Shown here: positions 1-11,792 of the stretch, piece by piece | Numbering within the stretch: position 1 is the first letter of the stretch | Layout of the letters: each line of letters opens with the position of its first letter | Notes under the pieces: model-generated | The model's input: the letters and a program-made list of their open reading frames with translations, nothing else | The model's database searches: none | Told to the model about the DNA's origin: nothing | From: Lingula anatina | Taxonomy: Eukaryota; Brachiopoda; Lingulata; Lingulida; Lingulidae | NCBI RefSeq assembly: GCF_001039355.2 | Contig: NW_019775796.1 | Location: 131,220-195,219 of the forward strand | Length of the DNA stretch: 64,000 nt | Reading direction: 5' to 3' | Program-made: the position numbers and the translations under genes

Positions 1-282
1 AACTCCACCGTTTCCCTCGAAAAGGGAAAAAACAGCATGCTGAATAAGCAGGCAAAGTCTGTAGCGCCAGCTACAAGGAAAAGGAACCCCATGCCGACGT
101 ATTTCACCAGTCGGCCATTGACCATATAGAACCAAGAACGTCTCCTGCAGCAAAACAGATGATGGACCAACCATTGTATTCTATGCCCAGTTCACAGCTG
201 ACAAAAGCCTGAAATAAATAACCAAGTTTTTACATTTTATTTTAGGCCGTTGGTGTCAATATCCTAACGAGGAAAAAGCAAC

Positions 283-283
283 A

Positions 284-324
<41 letters not shown>
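283..324. repeat. (AAT)n microsatellite
   Basis: A run of AAT/ATA trinucleotides in intron 2 of copy A. The matching intron of copy B (near 6980) has a much shorter run, so the tract has changed length since the duplication. Confidence 0.9.
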
Positions 325-325
<1 letters not shown>

Positions 326-1279
326 CATGTTAAATGCAAAAATAACCTAATTTATTTTGGTAATCAAAACCCGCAATTTCCGTCGTATAAAAAAGGAAAA
401 AGGTTTTTTGGATGCATTAGACAGCATATGATAGGAATGATTCTATTATCATAACGTCTCCGTACGTGTACCTTGGTGAACTCTGTGCTTATAAAATAGT
501 GGCTGACACTGTCCATGAAGATAGCAGGCAGAAGAAGGATTATCTTCTTGTACCACAGCAGACCAATAATCTTGGCACCAAACTCCTTAACGCTTTGGAC
601 AGCGTCTCCACTCTTAGCCGCAGCATTCTCTAAGAAGGCCCATGTTGCAATAAACGCGAACGCCGACATCCCGATGAAGGAACCCAATATTATATACACT
701 GTGAACTGGTCTGGTTGCCGTATGTAGGTGCCGCTGGTGTCTTCAAAATGGCAGAAATTAGGTCCACACAAACTGGACAGATTTTTTGAGTTTGGAGTGG
801 TGGAATTGGCATCGAACTCGATAGGTTTGACCAAAACTAGAGATGAAACCAGGTTTCCCCAGACGCCGCTGAGAAGGTATAAGGTGAAGAAAACGCCCTG
901 GAAAAGACCCAAGGCGTGATGGGGTGTGTCGTGGGTAATATCGGCATAGTCCATGGCCAGATGTGTCACATACACGCCAGTTGAGACCATTGTTTGGACA
1001 TGGGCTGAAAAAAAATACGTTATTATCACATATCAATATCGCGTGGTATGTACATTTTATAACAACCTTTTTAAATAATTAATATTTTAAATATTTCTAA
1101 ATATTTTAAATTCCTTTTTCTCAATCTTTTCCCTTTTTATGCATTAGCAACCCTCGCATGAAGGTTATTTTCACCCCCGTGTGTTTGGTTGAATTTTGCA
1201 TGTTTGTCACCATTCTAACTCAGAAAGCTTTGAACTTTTCTGGATAGGTCACTCAGAAAGTAGCTTACTTTTAAAGTAC

Positions 1280-1364
<85 letters not shown>
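1280..1364. repeat. poly(A) plus (AT)n microsatellite
   Basis: An A-run followed by about 70 bases of TA dinucleotides in intron 1 of copy A. It creates spurious reading frames of alternating Tyr-Ile. Confidence 0.95.
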
Positions 1365-1367
<3 letters not shown>

Positions 1368-2289
1368 CACCATTAACTTAGGTAAGTTAATGATTATATC
1401 AAATATATATAAGAAAAATCAAATCTACTACAGTTCTTGAAAACATATTTTGATATGTATTTTAGAAAATATTTAAATATCTTATATGTTTTTAACTGTT
1501 GCTAATTTCTCATTTCAAGGCATAGGAAGTAAACTTTGTCTGACAATTACATGTAAGATATAGGTTTGTGATTAGGTTTTATAACATGTAGTGTTTGAAA
1601 CATCTCATTTCACTGCGTCAAGACGGTATATAGAATTATTGATGATAATAATATTTATATCGATAGTTTTAAAACATCCTGCCCCCCCTTATTCCCGACA
1701 ATATAAAAAAGAAAAAGAGTAAGGTTAAAAGTAAACGAAAAATAAACTGATTGATAAATATAAATAATAAAAACCGGTAGTAAAGGGCAAAAATAAACAA
1801 CCTGGTTGCATTAAAAGTGACCGATAAATAGCATAACATCAATTAACAGAAAAGTTAACAAGGAAGCAAACTACCCAGTAAACAAACAACAAAACGGCAA
1901 CCAAAGTTAAACCTACCGGTGCCGAAGAGGAAGCATACGGCGTACAGGACATACTGCTGAACATAGAAATGAGCTGCAATGTACACCGCCTGAGCGACCC
2001 AACCTAACATAATAGACCCCTTCGATCCAAGTTTCCGAGTGAGGAATGGTCCAATTAAGAAGACAAGGAAAGAGCCAAGGTACGTGCACATCAAAGCGTA
2101 GTAGCCGTACTCTGGAAACAGAATTCCTTCGAGGTTCCACATTGTGTTGAATGGCGAGTACCCGATCATGTACACGAGGGCTAGGATTACTAGCTGTGAG
2201 ACGGGTTTCCATTTGCTCCTGTGAGTCTTCCCTGGCTGTGTTAGTAGAAGATTGCTGTCCTCATGTGCACAGTTATCCTTGAGAGGCAT

Positions 2290-5065
2290 CGCGAATCTTA
2301 TATTTTGACTTTTGAGTAGCCGAAGACTAGTGTGAAAACTTTTTTTTAAAAATAACTCCGCCTATTGTAGTTCCACTGCTAAGTGGCGTAAACCAGCTGT
2401 TTAAACCAAGACGTCTGCAATGACCTGGAGGTTGTTTTGTTGTCTTGCACCCAATGCCATCGGTCAGTTTAAGGGGATGTCAGTCACGTGAATCGACCAA
2501 AAAGTTTGATAGCACCGACTGAATGGGTAAATACTGCACTGGTACTTATCAGACGGGGTGCCTGGGGTGTTCCAATCAGAGACAACACGGGGCAACTCTC
2601 CCTGGATATCTTTAAAGCCACGCCATGTGGGCAATACTTTCGTGAGCCCAGGTGCTTTCCTACTTAATCCATCGACTTAGCTTCTTTTCGCTGCCGCATT
2701 TTGTGCAGACATATCTTCACCGCCACTGAGCGGCATTGCAATGTTAGTGTCACCAACTATAGCTGAAATATTTCTATCCGAAAACTTCGATAAAGATATC
2801 CCTTCCTTTTTTTAGTTTTACAACTGAGTCAACTTGGTCAATGCAAGACGTCTGCGTTAATAAAGTTGTTTTCTTGTCTTGATCAAATGATAGCGTCACT
2901 GAAAAATGCCTAATGTCCCATGTCATCGCTCAGCTTAACAAAATGTTTACCCCTAATTCAATGAAGCCAAAAAAAAAAAAAAAAGAACTATCGCTCTAGT
3001 AACAGGCTGGACTGGTAAATACCGGAAATGCTTATCAGTCTGGGGTCTTGAAATCAGAGACACACAGGGTCGTTATCAGCAGGGACAGTGGGTACCCCCC
3101 TCCTATTTAATTATTCATTTCCCGAGAAATATTTGAGTAATACTTTTTTCTATGAAGTGTTAGCCTGTTCCTTTCTGCTAGTTGATAGGAAGTATCTAAG
3201 ACTGTGTTCTGAATTGCTTTTAACCCAATCGGTTTAAATGTCTGGGGCGTCCACTGAAGCTGCTATACGATAGTTGATTACCCTCTATCAGCCTCAGCAG
3301 GCGTGACAGACATCTAAGTCCCCCAAGTTTATTGCAATTAAGCGAGAATCCCCTCGGAGATAGTTCGATCCAAAGTTAGTACGATACTCTCTGGGAATGG
3401 TCTTTTATTTGTCCTTCCGTGTGTATGTAAGCCTCTAGTCGTATTCTACTCACAGCGTGCTATTTTTCGGTGTTCCCAAGGGACTGTCCTTTTTATTGGT
3501 TAATATTGTCTAAGATGCAACATCTCATTATAATTTTTGATTTTGTCGGTATGTGATTTTGCAAGTGATCATAAAGTAAGGTAATAAGATAATAAACTAT
3601 AGAAGATTTTTAAAAAATCGTTAAAAAGTGCGAGTGGATGACTTATGTACACAGTTTGTTTATATTTGCCATACCTGTACTTCCCTTGACAACTTGACAA
3701 TTGTTGTATTGTTGTGTTTGCCCCCCCCCCCCCCTTAGCCTTATCACGACTCCGCTTGGAGACTGGTAAAATGGCTTGACGTTCGGCTCTCGTGATCTAT
3801 GCGACAAAACATCCCATGTCACTCTGACATCATGGGTGCTTGTTGACCATTAGAAATATTTAATCTGCAATCAAGCGGTTTCTGTGTCAACAAATGGCAC
3901 GAGGCAGTATCGAGATAAACACGAGAGCTCGTGATAGTCCGAATGGACTGAGAGTTCCGTAGTTGGCTAACTTATTTTATAACACTTTAAACTAAGCCAT
4001 ATAAATTATTTGTGAGGTGTCTTTTATATCTTACTGACTGATAAGATTAATATTAGCATTTGGTACAAATGCTGGCCTTATTTCCCTTGAATTATATAAC
4101 ATAGTAGACGAGAGCAATGTTGCTATATGATGGATGACAATATTGTTTGATTTTGTCTCTCACCGATTTATTTATTCTAATTTCCATTTCAGAGTGGAAA
4201 ATGGAAAGGGGTATCTCCGACGAGAAGGAGTTGGGGATACGTCTCAAACTCTGCCCCTCCCAAGCCCCTTGCCCACCCATATTCGCCATGGTGTCAGCAG
4301 TCAACCGGAACCGATATTTCTGCACAAGGTTGTTGAGATAAGGGTTTACGTTCTAATTTTCCAAAATGGATTACGATCTATGATTGCAGAATACAGAAGA
4401 ATAATGACAGCCCTACGTCAACCCAATTTTGTTTTTGAATAATATTTGTTTTGTAAATTTATAATTTTCTTTATAAAATAATTCAAACAATTTATATGTA
4501 GCATATTTGCACTTCACTTACAATCTGCACTCTGAAGACTTTAGCTAATTTCGTGACTCTGAATGAAAAAAAAAGCTGTTTTGTATAAAGTTGAAGTTAT
4601 ACAGATGGAGATTTAAACCTGAAATAATCTCCAATAGAAAGATATCCCAATAGAAAGTATTTTGGGCTTAAGTTTTGTTTAAATAACTATCAACCAGGAT
4701 TTTTATTATAATAAACTTCAAAATATCCAAAATTTCAGCCATATTTTTTATTTTCTTATTTTTATTACCGCATTTTAAATTAGAATATTGGTATGTTTTA
4801 GAATATACATGTAGATTCACCGCCGGCATTAAATGAAGTATTGAAGTCACATCGATACACCTACCAGTCAATGGTTTCCTTAAAGTCTTTTTTTTTTCGG
4901 ATTAAATTTGATGAGTTTGTCTTTATGCACTAGTACCCTGTATATGTATAATGTTTGCCCAATAAGTTCGTCTCATTTATGATATTGCCAAATATTGTCG
5001 ACAATGTTAAACGAATAAAGACTAGTGGTAGTGAAATAAAATGAAATATCAAGAGTATTGGAATT
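2290..5065. other. Gene-free upstream region of copy A, duplicated at 9,405-11,389
   Basis: No coding exon seen. Long stretches match the region upstream of copy B in order: the cut-down block near 2400 against 9500, the stretch around 3540-3660 against 9890-9990, 4010-4330 against 10310-10620, and 4930-5065 against 11260-11389. Small reading frames near 4134-4442 are not preserved between the two copies, so this is paralogous non-coding DNA. A C-run lies at about 3720-3734 and a foldback repeat at about 3255-3390. Confidence 0.7.
3255..3390. repeat. Foldback repeat family, decayed copy
   Basis: Contains the family hallmarks GGCGTGACAGACATCTAAG and GCGAGAATCCCCTCGGAGAT followed by a GATC-containing edge. 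Better copies occur at about 14,221-14,400, 36,137-36,356 and 44,046-44,275, all upstream of UNC93A-like first exons. Confidence 0.55.
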
Positions 5066-5077
5066 TTCAAAGTTAGC

Positions 5078-5310
5078 TTAATATTTAATATATTTATCAG
5101 TCCTGCTATTACTTTCCCAGCGTCTGAGACTAGCAAATATTGCTACGGAAACGAGAGCCAGAGCAAGAATTCCACACACGACGTATGTTTTGACCACCAA
5201 GCGGACGATCCCATAGAAACCAAATACCAAACTGTTGGCAGTGAACAAAGACCTTCGAAGAATCACGAAGGACGGCCATTTCTCGTCAGAAAACACGTGC
5301 CCTACGTAGG
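5078..5310 (-). CDS. Candidate exon 4 of copy B, full length
   Basis: Reads in the exon 4 frame from an AG at 5312-5311: AYVGHVFSDEKWPSFV, then two hydrophobic segments ending in LRRWESNSRTDKYIKY and a stop. Length (233 nt) and layout match exon 4 of the intact copies (206-236 nt). It lies 0.54 kb beyond the other candidate. It may be the true last exon of B, an alternative last exon, or the remnant of a lost copy. Confidence 0.6.
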
Positions 5311-5846
5311 CTCTAAAATAATAATAATAAAAAATGATGATAATATTGATAGTTTGGAATAAGATGTCAGTGACTTTGGAATAAGATTTTAGACTGAAAC
5401 TATCATTCTCTTCGTCTGTTTACTGACGGTGTAAAAGATACGTACAGTTGGTTCAATTATTGCTGCAAAATGTAAAATAAATAAATAAATGCATAAATCT
5501 GAATAAAAATATCTTACTTCATTGATAGACAAATATGCATAAATTAAAAAAAAAAAACAGATAAACGAAGGAATTAATAAATTGGCTGAAGAAATTGCCT
5601 AAAGTTTGCACTTTTCACACTGAGTCACCTAGACCCCATATAAACGGCACTATGAAGAAGAATTCGGGCGTACTTCGTGAGGTGTGAAAGAAAGGCATAC
5701 TGAAGATGCAGCCGAATTCCATCCCCGCGGCCACGGATATCTTTGTGAATGAAAAAAAATTAATACAGAATACCAATGAGAAATGAAATTAAATGAACTA
5801 TGCCAACAGATTAACCCCCTCCCCTCCTCCCCCTCCCTACCCTGAG

Positions 5847-6031
5847 TCAGAGTCCACTATATAGATGTATAGTGTTTCTTCCCGTGCCAATGAAGGGCTC
5901 GAAGGCCGTCAGGCAGACCAGTCCAGAGGTTATTATTCCCATAACGGTGTAGATCATGGCGTTATACATGGAGCTGCGCTGGATAAAGAACGCTGGCCAC
6001 TTCTCGTCCGGGAATATCTTTCCGATGTAAG
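5847..6031 (-). CDS. Second candidate exon 4 of copy B, short
   Basis: Begins after TTTTCCAG with phase 1 and reads AYIGKIFPDEKWPAFFIQR, then one hydrophobic stretch; similarity to the family fades after GLVCL and the frame ends after HLYSGL. The last TM helix of the family is missing. It is the nearest exon 4 to copy B exon 3. Likely a decayed duplicate of the 5310-5078 exon, or the reverse. Confidence 0.55.
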
Positions 6032-6076
6032 CTGGAAAATATACGTTTGTGATTAGATATAAAAGTAAAAAGGCAA

Positions 6077-6078
6077 TG

Positions 6079-6140
<62 letters not shown>
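6077..6140. repeat. (AT)n microsatellite
   Basis: About 64 bases of AT repeat in the intron just upstream of the short exon 4 of copy B. Confidence 0.95.
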
Positions 6141-6144
<4 letters not shown>

Positions 6145-8327
6145 AGAAGAACAGATTTTAAAACAAAAATGACTTTTGGCGAAATGGATAAGATTTTATT
6201 TGAAAACGTTATTCTAAACCTCAACATTTGCAAAAAATTATTGAACACTAAATGTATTCTGATAGTAATTGGAGATGAGCTGATATTCAAAGGAAACTTT
6301 GGTTTTGTTTCATCTAACTTTTGCTTTGTTTAAATAAAAGACTAAGATTCATATTCTCCCTTGCTACATAGAAATTCAACATCAGCAATCCCGAGTTCGT
6401 TGTCTTGTCACGTGTCACCGATTTTTACCCGCGTTATTCAGAAATGTTCCTCATGACCCAAATTTATGCTCCAGCCAAGAGACCACTAAAACTATTCTAA
6501 AGAAATAAAGAATGTGTGTGTGTGTGTGTGGGGGTGTTTGTGCTAGATGACTTAAGAGGGTCTTGGTGGTTATTAAAACTGTATATTTTGTTTAAATGTG
6601 CAGTTGGCGGTACGTGTTTAAGGAAACGCACCTGTCGTCTGCACGGCCCATACAGAATCTGCAAGACCCCAGAAAAATGGCACCAGAAAGAAAAACTCCA
6701 CCGTTTCCCTCGAAAAGTGAAAAAACAGCATACTGAATAGGCAGGCAAAATCTGTAGCAGAAGCTACAAAGAAAAGGAACCCCATGCCGACGTATTTCAC
6801 CAGTCGGCCATTGACCATAGAACCAAGAACGTCTCCTGTGGCAAAACAGATGATGGACCAACCATTGTATTCTATGCCCAGTTGGCAGCTGACAAAAGCC
6901 TGAAATAAATAACCAAGTTGTTACATTTTATTTTAGGCCGTTGGCGTCAATATCCTAACGAGGAAAAAGCAACAAATAACAATAATAATAATAATAATGT
7001 TAAATGCAAAAAATCACCTAATTTATTTTGGTAATCAAAACCCGCAATTTCCGTCGTATAAAAAGAGGAAAAAGTTTTTTTGTATTTATTAGACAGCAAA
7101 TGAAAGGAATGATTCTGATATCATAACGTCTCCGTTACGTGTACCTTGGTGAACTCTGTGCTTATAAAATAGTGGCTGACGCTGTCCATGAAGATAGCAG
7201 GTAGAAGAAGGAGCATCTTCTTGTACCACAGCAGACCAACGATCTTGGCACCAAATTCCTTAACGCTTTGGACAGCGTCTCCACTCTTAGCCGCAACATT
7301 TTCTAAGAACGCCCATGTTGCAATAAACGCGAACGTCGACATCCCAATGAAGGATCCCAATATTATATACACTGTGATCTGGTCTGGTTGCCGTATGTAG
7401 GTGCCGCTGGTGTCTTCGGAATGACAAAAATTAGGTCCACACAAACTCGACAGATTTTTAAAGTTTGGAATGTTGGTATTGGCATCGAACTCGACCGGTT
7501 TGACCAACACTAGAGATGAAACCAGGTTTCCCCAGACGCCGCTGAGAAGGTATACGGTGAAGAAAACGCCCTGAAAAAGCCCCAAGGCGTGATGGGGTGT
7601 GTCGTGGGTAATATCAGCATAGTCCATGGCCAGGTGTGTCACATACACGCCAGTTGATATCATAGTTTGGACATGGGCTGAAAGAAAAAAATATATATCA
7701 CGTTATTGTCACATATCAATATCGCGTGGTATGTAAATTTTTTTAAAGAAACTTCTTAAACAATTAATATTTTTATGATTAAAAAAGATAATGATAATAA
7801 CCGACGCTCGAATGTTACGTTTTCACCTCCGTTGTTCGTTTGTTTTTTCTTGTTTGTCACCATCCTAATTCAGAAATCTATGGTTGGATATGATAAACTT
7901 TTCTGGATAAATTCAGGTCACTGAGAAATGAACTCACTTAAAAATGATACATGTAAACAAACAGAAGTACGTAGTCTTTTATTTATCTTATGTTTTTCTA
8001 AGAGTGTTTTCTCAGTATAATAAAAGCACCATCCATTTTTTGGTAGCTATTATTATTATTATTAATGCAATGGATATCCTGTCAACTTCCACTTCCTTTT
8101 AGTGTGGGATCCATGGCGTTGGTCTTTGCTTTCTGAGTGCTTCTTTTAGTTTGATCTACTTTAAATGCTGTATAAGGTAACGAGAGGTACTTCACTGTTG
8201 TTAATTTCTCATTTCAAGGCAGAGCAGGCAAACTTTTTCCGACAATTAAAATATAGGTTTGTGATTGGGTTTTAAAACGTGTTTGGCACATGTAGTGTTT
8301 AAAATATCTCATTTCACTATGAATACC

Positions 8328-8332
<5 letters not shown>

Positions 8333-8374
<42 letters not shown>
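8333..8374. repeat. (AAT)n microsatellite
   Basis: Trinucleotide run in intron 1 of copy B. Confidence 0.95.
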
Positions 8375-8375
<1 letters not shown>

Positions 8376-8561
8376 TGTATTTATAGTTTTAATACGGACT
8401 GCTACTCCTTCTTTCCAACTCGACAAAGACGAGAGAGCAAGTTGAAAAGAAAAAGAGGGAAAATGATTGATAAATACAAATTATAAAAACTGTTAGTAAA
8501 AGGCAAATATAAACAACCTGTTTTACATTAACCGTGATTGATAAATAGAATAATACAAATA

Positions 8562-8948
8562 CACACTCTGGACAAAAGGGGTGTCACCCCCTGAATCAGA
8601 GTAATTTAAGTTATATTGCCTGGGCCCCGTATCTCGAAAGCATCGCGCATTGCGACCGTGCGCAAGCGTCTCGATTCCATAAGTCGCCCATACTCGCCCC
8701 ATATAATACGTTGTAGCCCCTGTGTCATATCGCTATTCGCAATACGTGATGCTTTCGGGATACGGGGCCCTGGTTTAATTATAATGTGACTAATGATTAT
8801 AAAACCGCTGTACCATGGAAATGTATTGTTGGTCTTTTTGTGAAAGTTGATGTTAATAAAATGATACCAGGAGCATATCATCCCACAGTCATTTATCTCC
8901 CCCAAAGTATTGGTTCAGTAGGGGTGACACTTCTATTGCCCGTGTGTG
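8562..8948. mobile_element. Non-autonomous TIR element in copy B intron 1
   Basis: Ends are inverted repeats: the left end has CACACTCTGGACA then GGGGTGTCACCCCCTGAA, and the right end is the approximate reverse complement. Flanking TA at 8560-8561 and 8949-8950 fits a TA target duplication, as left by Tc1/mariner-type elements. The matching intron of copy A lacks the segment, so it inserted after the A/B duplication or was lost from A. No transposase frame is seen. It holds a second element at 8622-8770. Confidence 0.65.
8622..8770. mobile_element. Nested MITE with about 34-bp TIRs
   Basis: Starts GGGCCCCGTATCTCGAAAG and ends with the near-exact reverse complement (CTTTCGGGATACGGGGCCC). The arms extend to about 34 bp with a few mismatches in a total of 149 bp. 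Too short to encode a transposase. It sits inside the 8562-8948 element, so it inserted later. Confidence 0.7.
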
Positions 8949-9404
8949 TAGATAGAAATTAAAGTGTAAAAAGGAAACAAGATGCTCACTGAAACACACG
9001 AACAAACAAAAGTTAAACCTACCGGTGCCGAAGAAGAAGCATACGGCGTACAGGGCATATCGATGAACATAGAAATGAGCTGCAGTGTAAATCGCCTGAG
9101 CGACCCAACCTAACATAATAGACCCCTTCGATCCAAGTTTCCGAGTGAGGAATGGTCCCACTAAGAAGATGAGGAAAGTGCCAAGGTACGTGCACATCAA
9201 AGCGTAGTAGCCGTACTCTGGAAACAGAATTCCTTCTCAGTTCCACATTGTGTAGAATGGCGAGTACCCGATCATGTAGACGAGGGCTAGGATTACTAGT
9301 TGAGAGACGGGTTTCCATTTGCTTCTGTGAGACTCCCCTGGCTGTACAAGGAGAAGAGGGATCGCACTGCCTTTCTCATCTGCACAGTTATCTGTGACAG
9401 ACAT

Positions 9405-11388
9405 TGCAAATTTTATATTTTTACTTGTGCGTAGCTGTCGCCTTTTATTTATGAAAACCTTTTTAAAAATAATTCTGCTTTTTGTAAGCCAAATGCTAGG
9501 TGGCGTAAACCAATAATTTAAACCAAGACGTCCGCAGTTACCTGAAGGTTGTTTTGTTATCTTGCACCCAATACCATCGTTCAGTTTAACGAGATGTCAG
9601 CCACGTGAAGTCACAAAAAGTTCGATATCACCTTTGTATACACACGTCGTTATCATCAGGAACAGTGGTTAACCCCTCCTATTTATTAATTTCCAGAGAA
9701 TATTTGAAAAATACTTTTTTTCTGTAAAGAGTTAGCCTTTCCTCTCTGCTAGCCAACAAGAAGTGTCTTACTTCACTGTCCGTGTGCATCTAGTTAAACT
9801 CCACAGTCTAAGCCTATAGTCATATTCTACTCACTTTGTGCTGTTCTTCGACCTACTGGGCTGTGCCTTTTTGGTTAGTATTGTCTAAGATACAACATCT
9901 CATTATTTCTGGTCGGTATGTGACTGTGCAATGCAAGTGGTCATAAACCCAGGTAAAAGGTAATAAACTATAGGAGATCGTTAAGTATGGATGACATACG
10001 TACACATTTTTTTTTTTTGTTTTATATCTGCCGTTGGCGTCTCGTGATCGGTGCGTCGAAACATCCCACGCCACTCTGACATCAAGGGTACTTGTTGACC
10101 ATCAGATATATTTAATCTGCAATCTGTGCCACTTGTTGACCGTCAGATATATTTAATCTGCAGTCTGTGTCAACAACTGGCTCGAGGCAATGTGTAGAGA
10201 TAAATTTGAGATCGGGAGCTCGAGATCGTGATAGTACGAATGGACTGAGTACCGTAGTCGGCTAACTGATTTTAGCAATTTTAACTAAGCCATATTAATT
10301 ATTTGTGAGGTGTCTTTTATATCACGCAGACTAATTAGACTGATGTTACTCATTGTGAGGTGTGAGGAACTGGGTACAAATGCTGGCCTTATTTCGCTTG
10401 AATTTATAACATAGTAGACGAAAGCACAGTTGCTATATGATTTAGGACACATGTAAATGGATAAAAAATATATATTTCGCTTTGTCCCTTACCCATTTAT
10501 TTATTTATTTATTTATTTATTTATTCTCTTTCCCTCTCTATCAGACCGGGTAAATGGAAAATGCGGTATGGGATAAGAAGTTGGGGATACGTCAGCTGTC
10601 AACAGGAACCGATATTTCTGCAGAAGTTTTTTTTTTTTTTTTTAGATAAAGATTTACAGCGTACATTCCAAAATGAGTAATGATCTGTGATTTTAGAATA
10701 CAGAAAAATAATGGCACTTCTTCGTCAACCCAATAATGAGTAAGAAATAATAAGGTTTGTTTATAAATTATTATTTTCTTTATAAAAATAATTCAATTTA
10801 TATATGGGTTATTTGCAGTGATCTGACACTCCGCACTTTGAAGACTTTAGGTAATTTCAGGACTGAAAAAAGCTGTTCTGTATGAAGTTGACATTTTTGA
10901 TTCAGATGAAAATTAAATTCTGTAATAATCTTCCACCATCATGCTCCTATGTTCCTCCATTTTCCAAAATATGAAAAGGATGTCTCAATAAAAAGTGTTT
11001 TTGAATTCAGATTTGTTCGAATAACTGATAAACCAGGATTTTTATCTACAATGAACTCTATATTATAAAAAGGATCTTTTTTATTTTTAAATTCTTATTG
11101 GCAGAAATTAAATAAAAAATTAATTTTAGAATATAGATTCACTGCAGGTTTTAAACGAAGTCTTCAAGTCGTATCAATACATCTACCCGTAATGGTAAAT
11201 TAATGGTTTTCAAAAAGTTTACTGCTCGGGGTAAACTTGATATGTTTTGTGTCCATATATCTGTATAACGTTTGCTCATGAAGTTAGTCTCATTTATAAT
11301 ATTGCAAAATATTATCGACAATGCTTAACGAATAAAGACTAGTGGTACTGAAATGTTCGAAAAAAAAGGAATATCAAGAGTATTGGAA
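9405..11388. other. Gene-free upstream region of copy B
   Basis: Paralogous to 2290-5065 but compressed. Holds a partial internal direct repeat (ACTTGTTGACC twice, about 10,090-10,170), an (ATTT)n run near 10,498-10,526 and a T-run near 10,627-10,643. No exon 3 or exon 4 of copy C, which lies just to the right, could be found here. Confidence 0.65.
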
Positions 11389-11389
11389 N
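11389..11389. other. Ambiguous base N at a homology breakpoint
   Basis: The only undetermined base I saw. It lies at the point where similarity with the copy A upstream region (matching about 5065) stops. Confidence 0.85.
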
Positions 11390-11792
11390 TTTAACTTATA
11401 CACGCACAATAACTATTTTAATAGTTAAAATATTTGATCAAAGGTTAAACTACATCATTTTTACTTACAATTTCAGAAATAAACATGTAGACGTTTTACC
11501 CCCATTACAGCTGACACTCTTAACTCGATCACAATTTTACTATTATCTACATACTGCAGATGTAGGAACTCGATCCTTTTAATGTATATTAATATCTATT
11601 AACGTTATATCGAATATAATGCCTTTCATAAAGCCAGATTATCTCTCTCTCCCTCTTTCTCTCTCTCAATCCGAAATCCTGGAACCTCCAATGAAACTAC
11701 CCACGCTAAACTTCATGCAATACGTAGTCCAATTTTCGCAAATAATTTTTCTATATAATATGAAAAGTACTGAACGAAGACGGATCCCTTAC

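Larger units (their letters stand above)
1..2289 (-). pseudogene. UNC93A: UNC93A-like copy A, partial, frameshifted in exon 3
   Basis: Left-most member of the array, cut by the window edge. Exon 1 is 2289-1917 (ATG at 2289), exon 2 is 1004-472, exon 3 begins at 208 and runs off position 1; exon 4 is outside. Exon joins follow the family phases (1, then 0), with AG/GT at each junction. Exon 1 encodes the first TM helices (motifs YSPFNTMWNLEGI and LGSKGSIMLGW). Exon 2 carries WGNLVSSLVLVKP, LCGPNFCHFEDTSGTYI and STEFTK. Exon 3 has two extra bases (TA near 126) relative to copy B, which shifts the frame and brings in a TGA at about 104-106. The protein would therefore lose the C-terminal helices. 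It is either a recent pseudogene or carries a consensus error. Copy A is closest to copy B. Confidence 0.72.
5078..9404 (-). pseudogene. UNC93A: UNC93A-like copy B, nonsense codon in exon 1
   Basis: Exon 1 is 9404-9023, exon 2 is 7677-7145, exon 3 is 6899-6632. Exon 4 is either 6031-5847 or 5310-5078, both joining in phase 1. Exon sizes (382, 533, 268 nt) and phases match the family. Exon 1 contains an in-frame TGA at 9239-9237 (codon 56), where copy A has Leu in WNLEGI, so the product stops in the first TM region unless the base is an error. Exons 2 and 3 are open: WGNLVSSLVLVKP, TSGTYIRQPDQ, NGRLVKYVGMGF, WGLADSVWAVQTTG. With the 5310-5078 exon the protein would be 471 codons, the same as copies J and K; with 6031-5847 it is shorter and lacks the last helix. 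Nearly identical to copy A. Confidence 0.7.

Noticed and set aside
515-919. Plus-strand open frames over copy A exon 2, and similar ones over the other copies
   Set aside because: They are antisense shadows of conserved UNC93A-like exons and have no family match of their own.
1196-1381. Open frame with a long Tyr-Ile run
   Set aside because: It is the translation of an (AT)n microsatellite; the same happens at 5847-6290 (upstream part), 27,804-28,120 and 37,142-37,375.
4134-4442. Plus-strand frames of 64-102 codons upstream of copy A
   Set aside because: The paralogous region near 10,450-10,740 does not keep the frame, so no selection for a protein.
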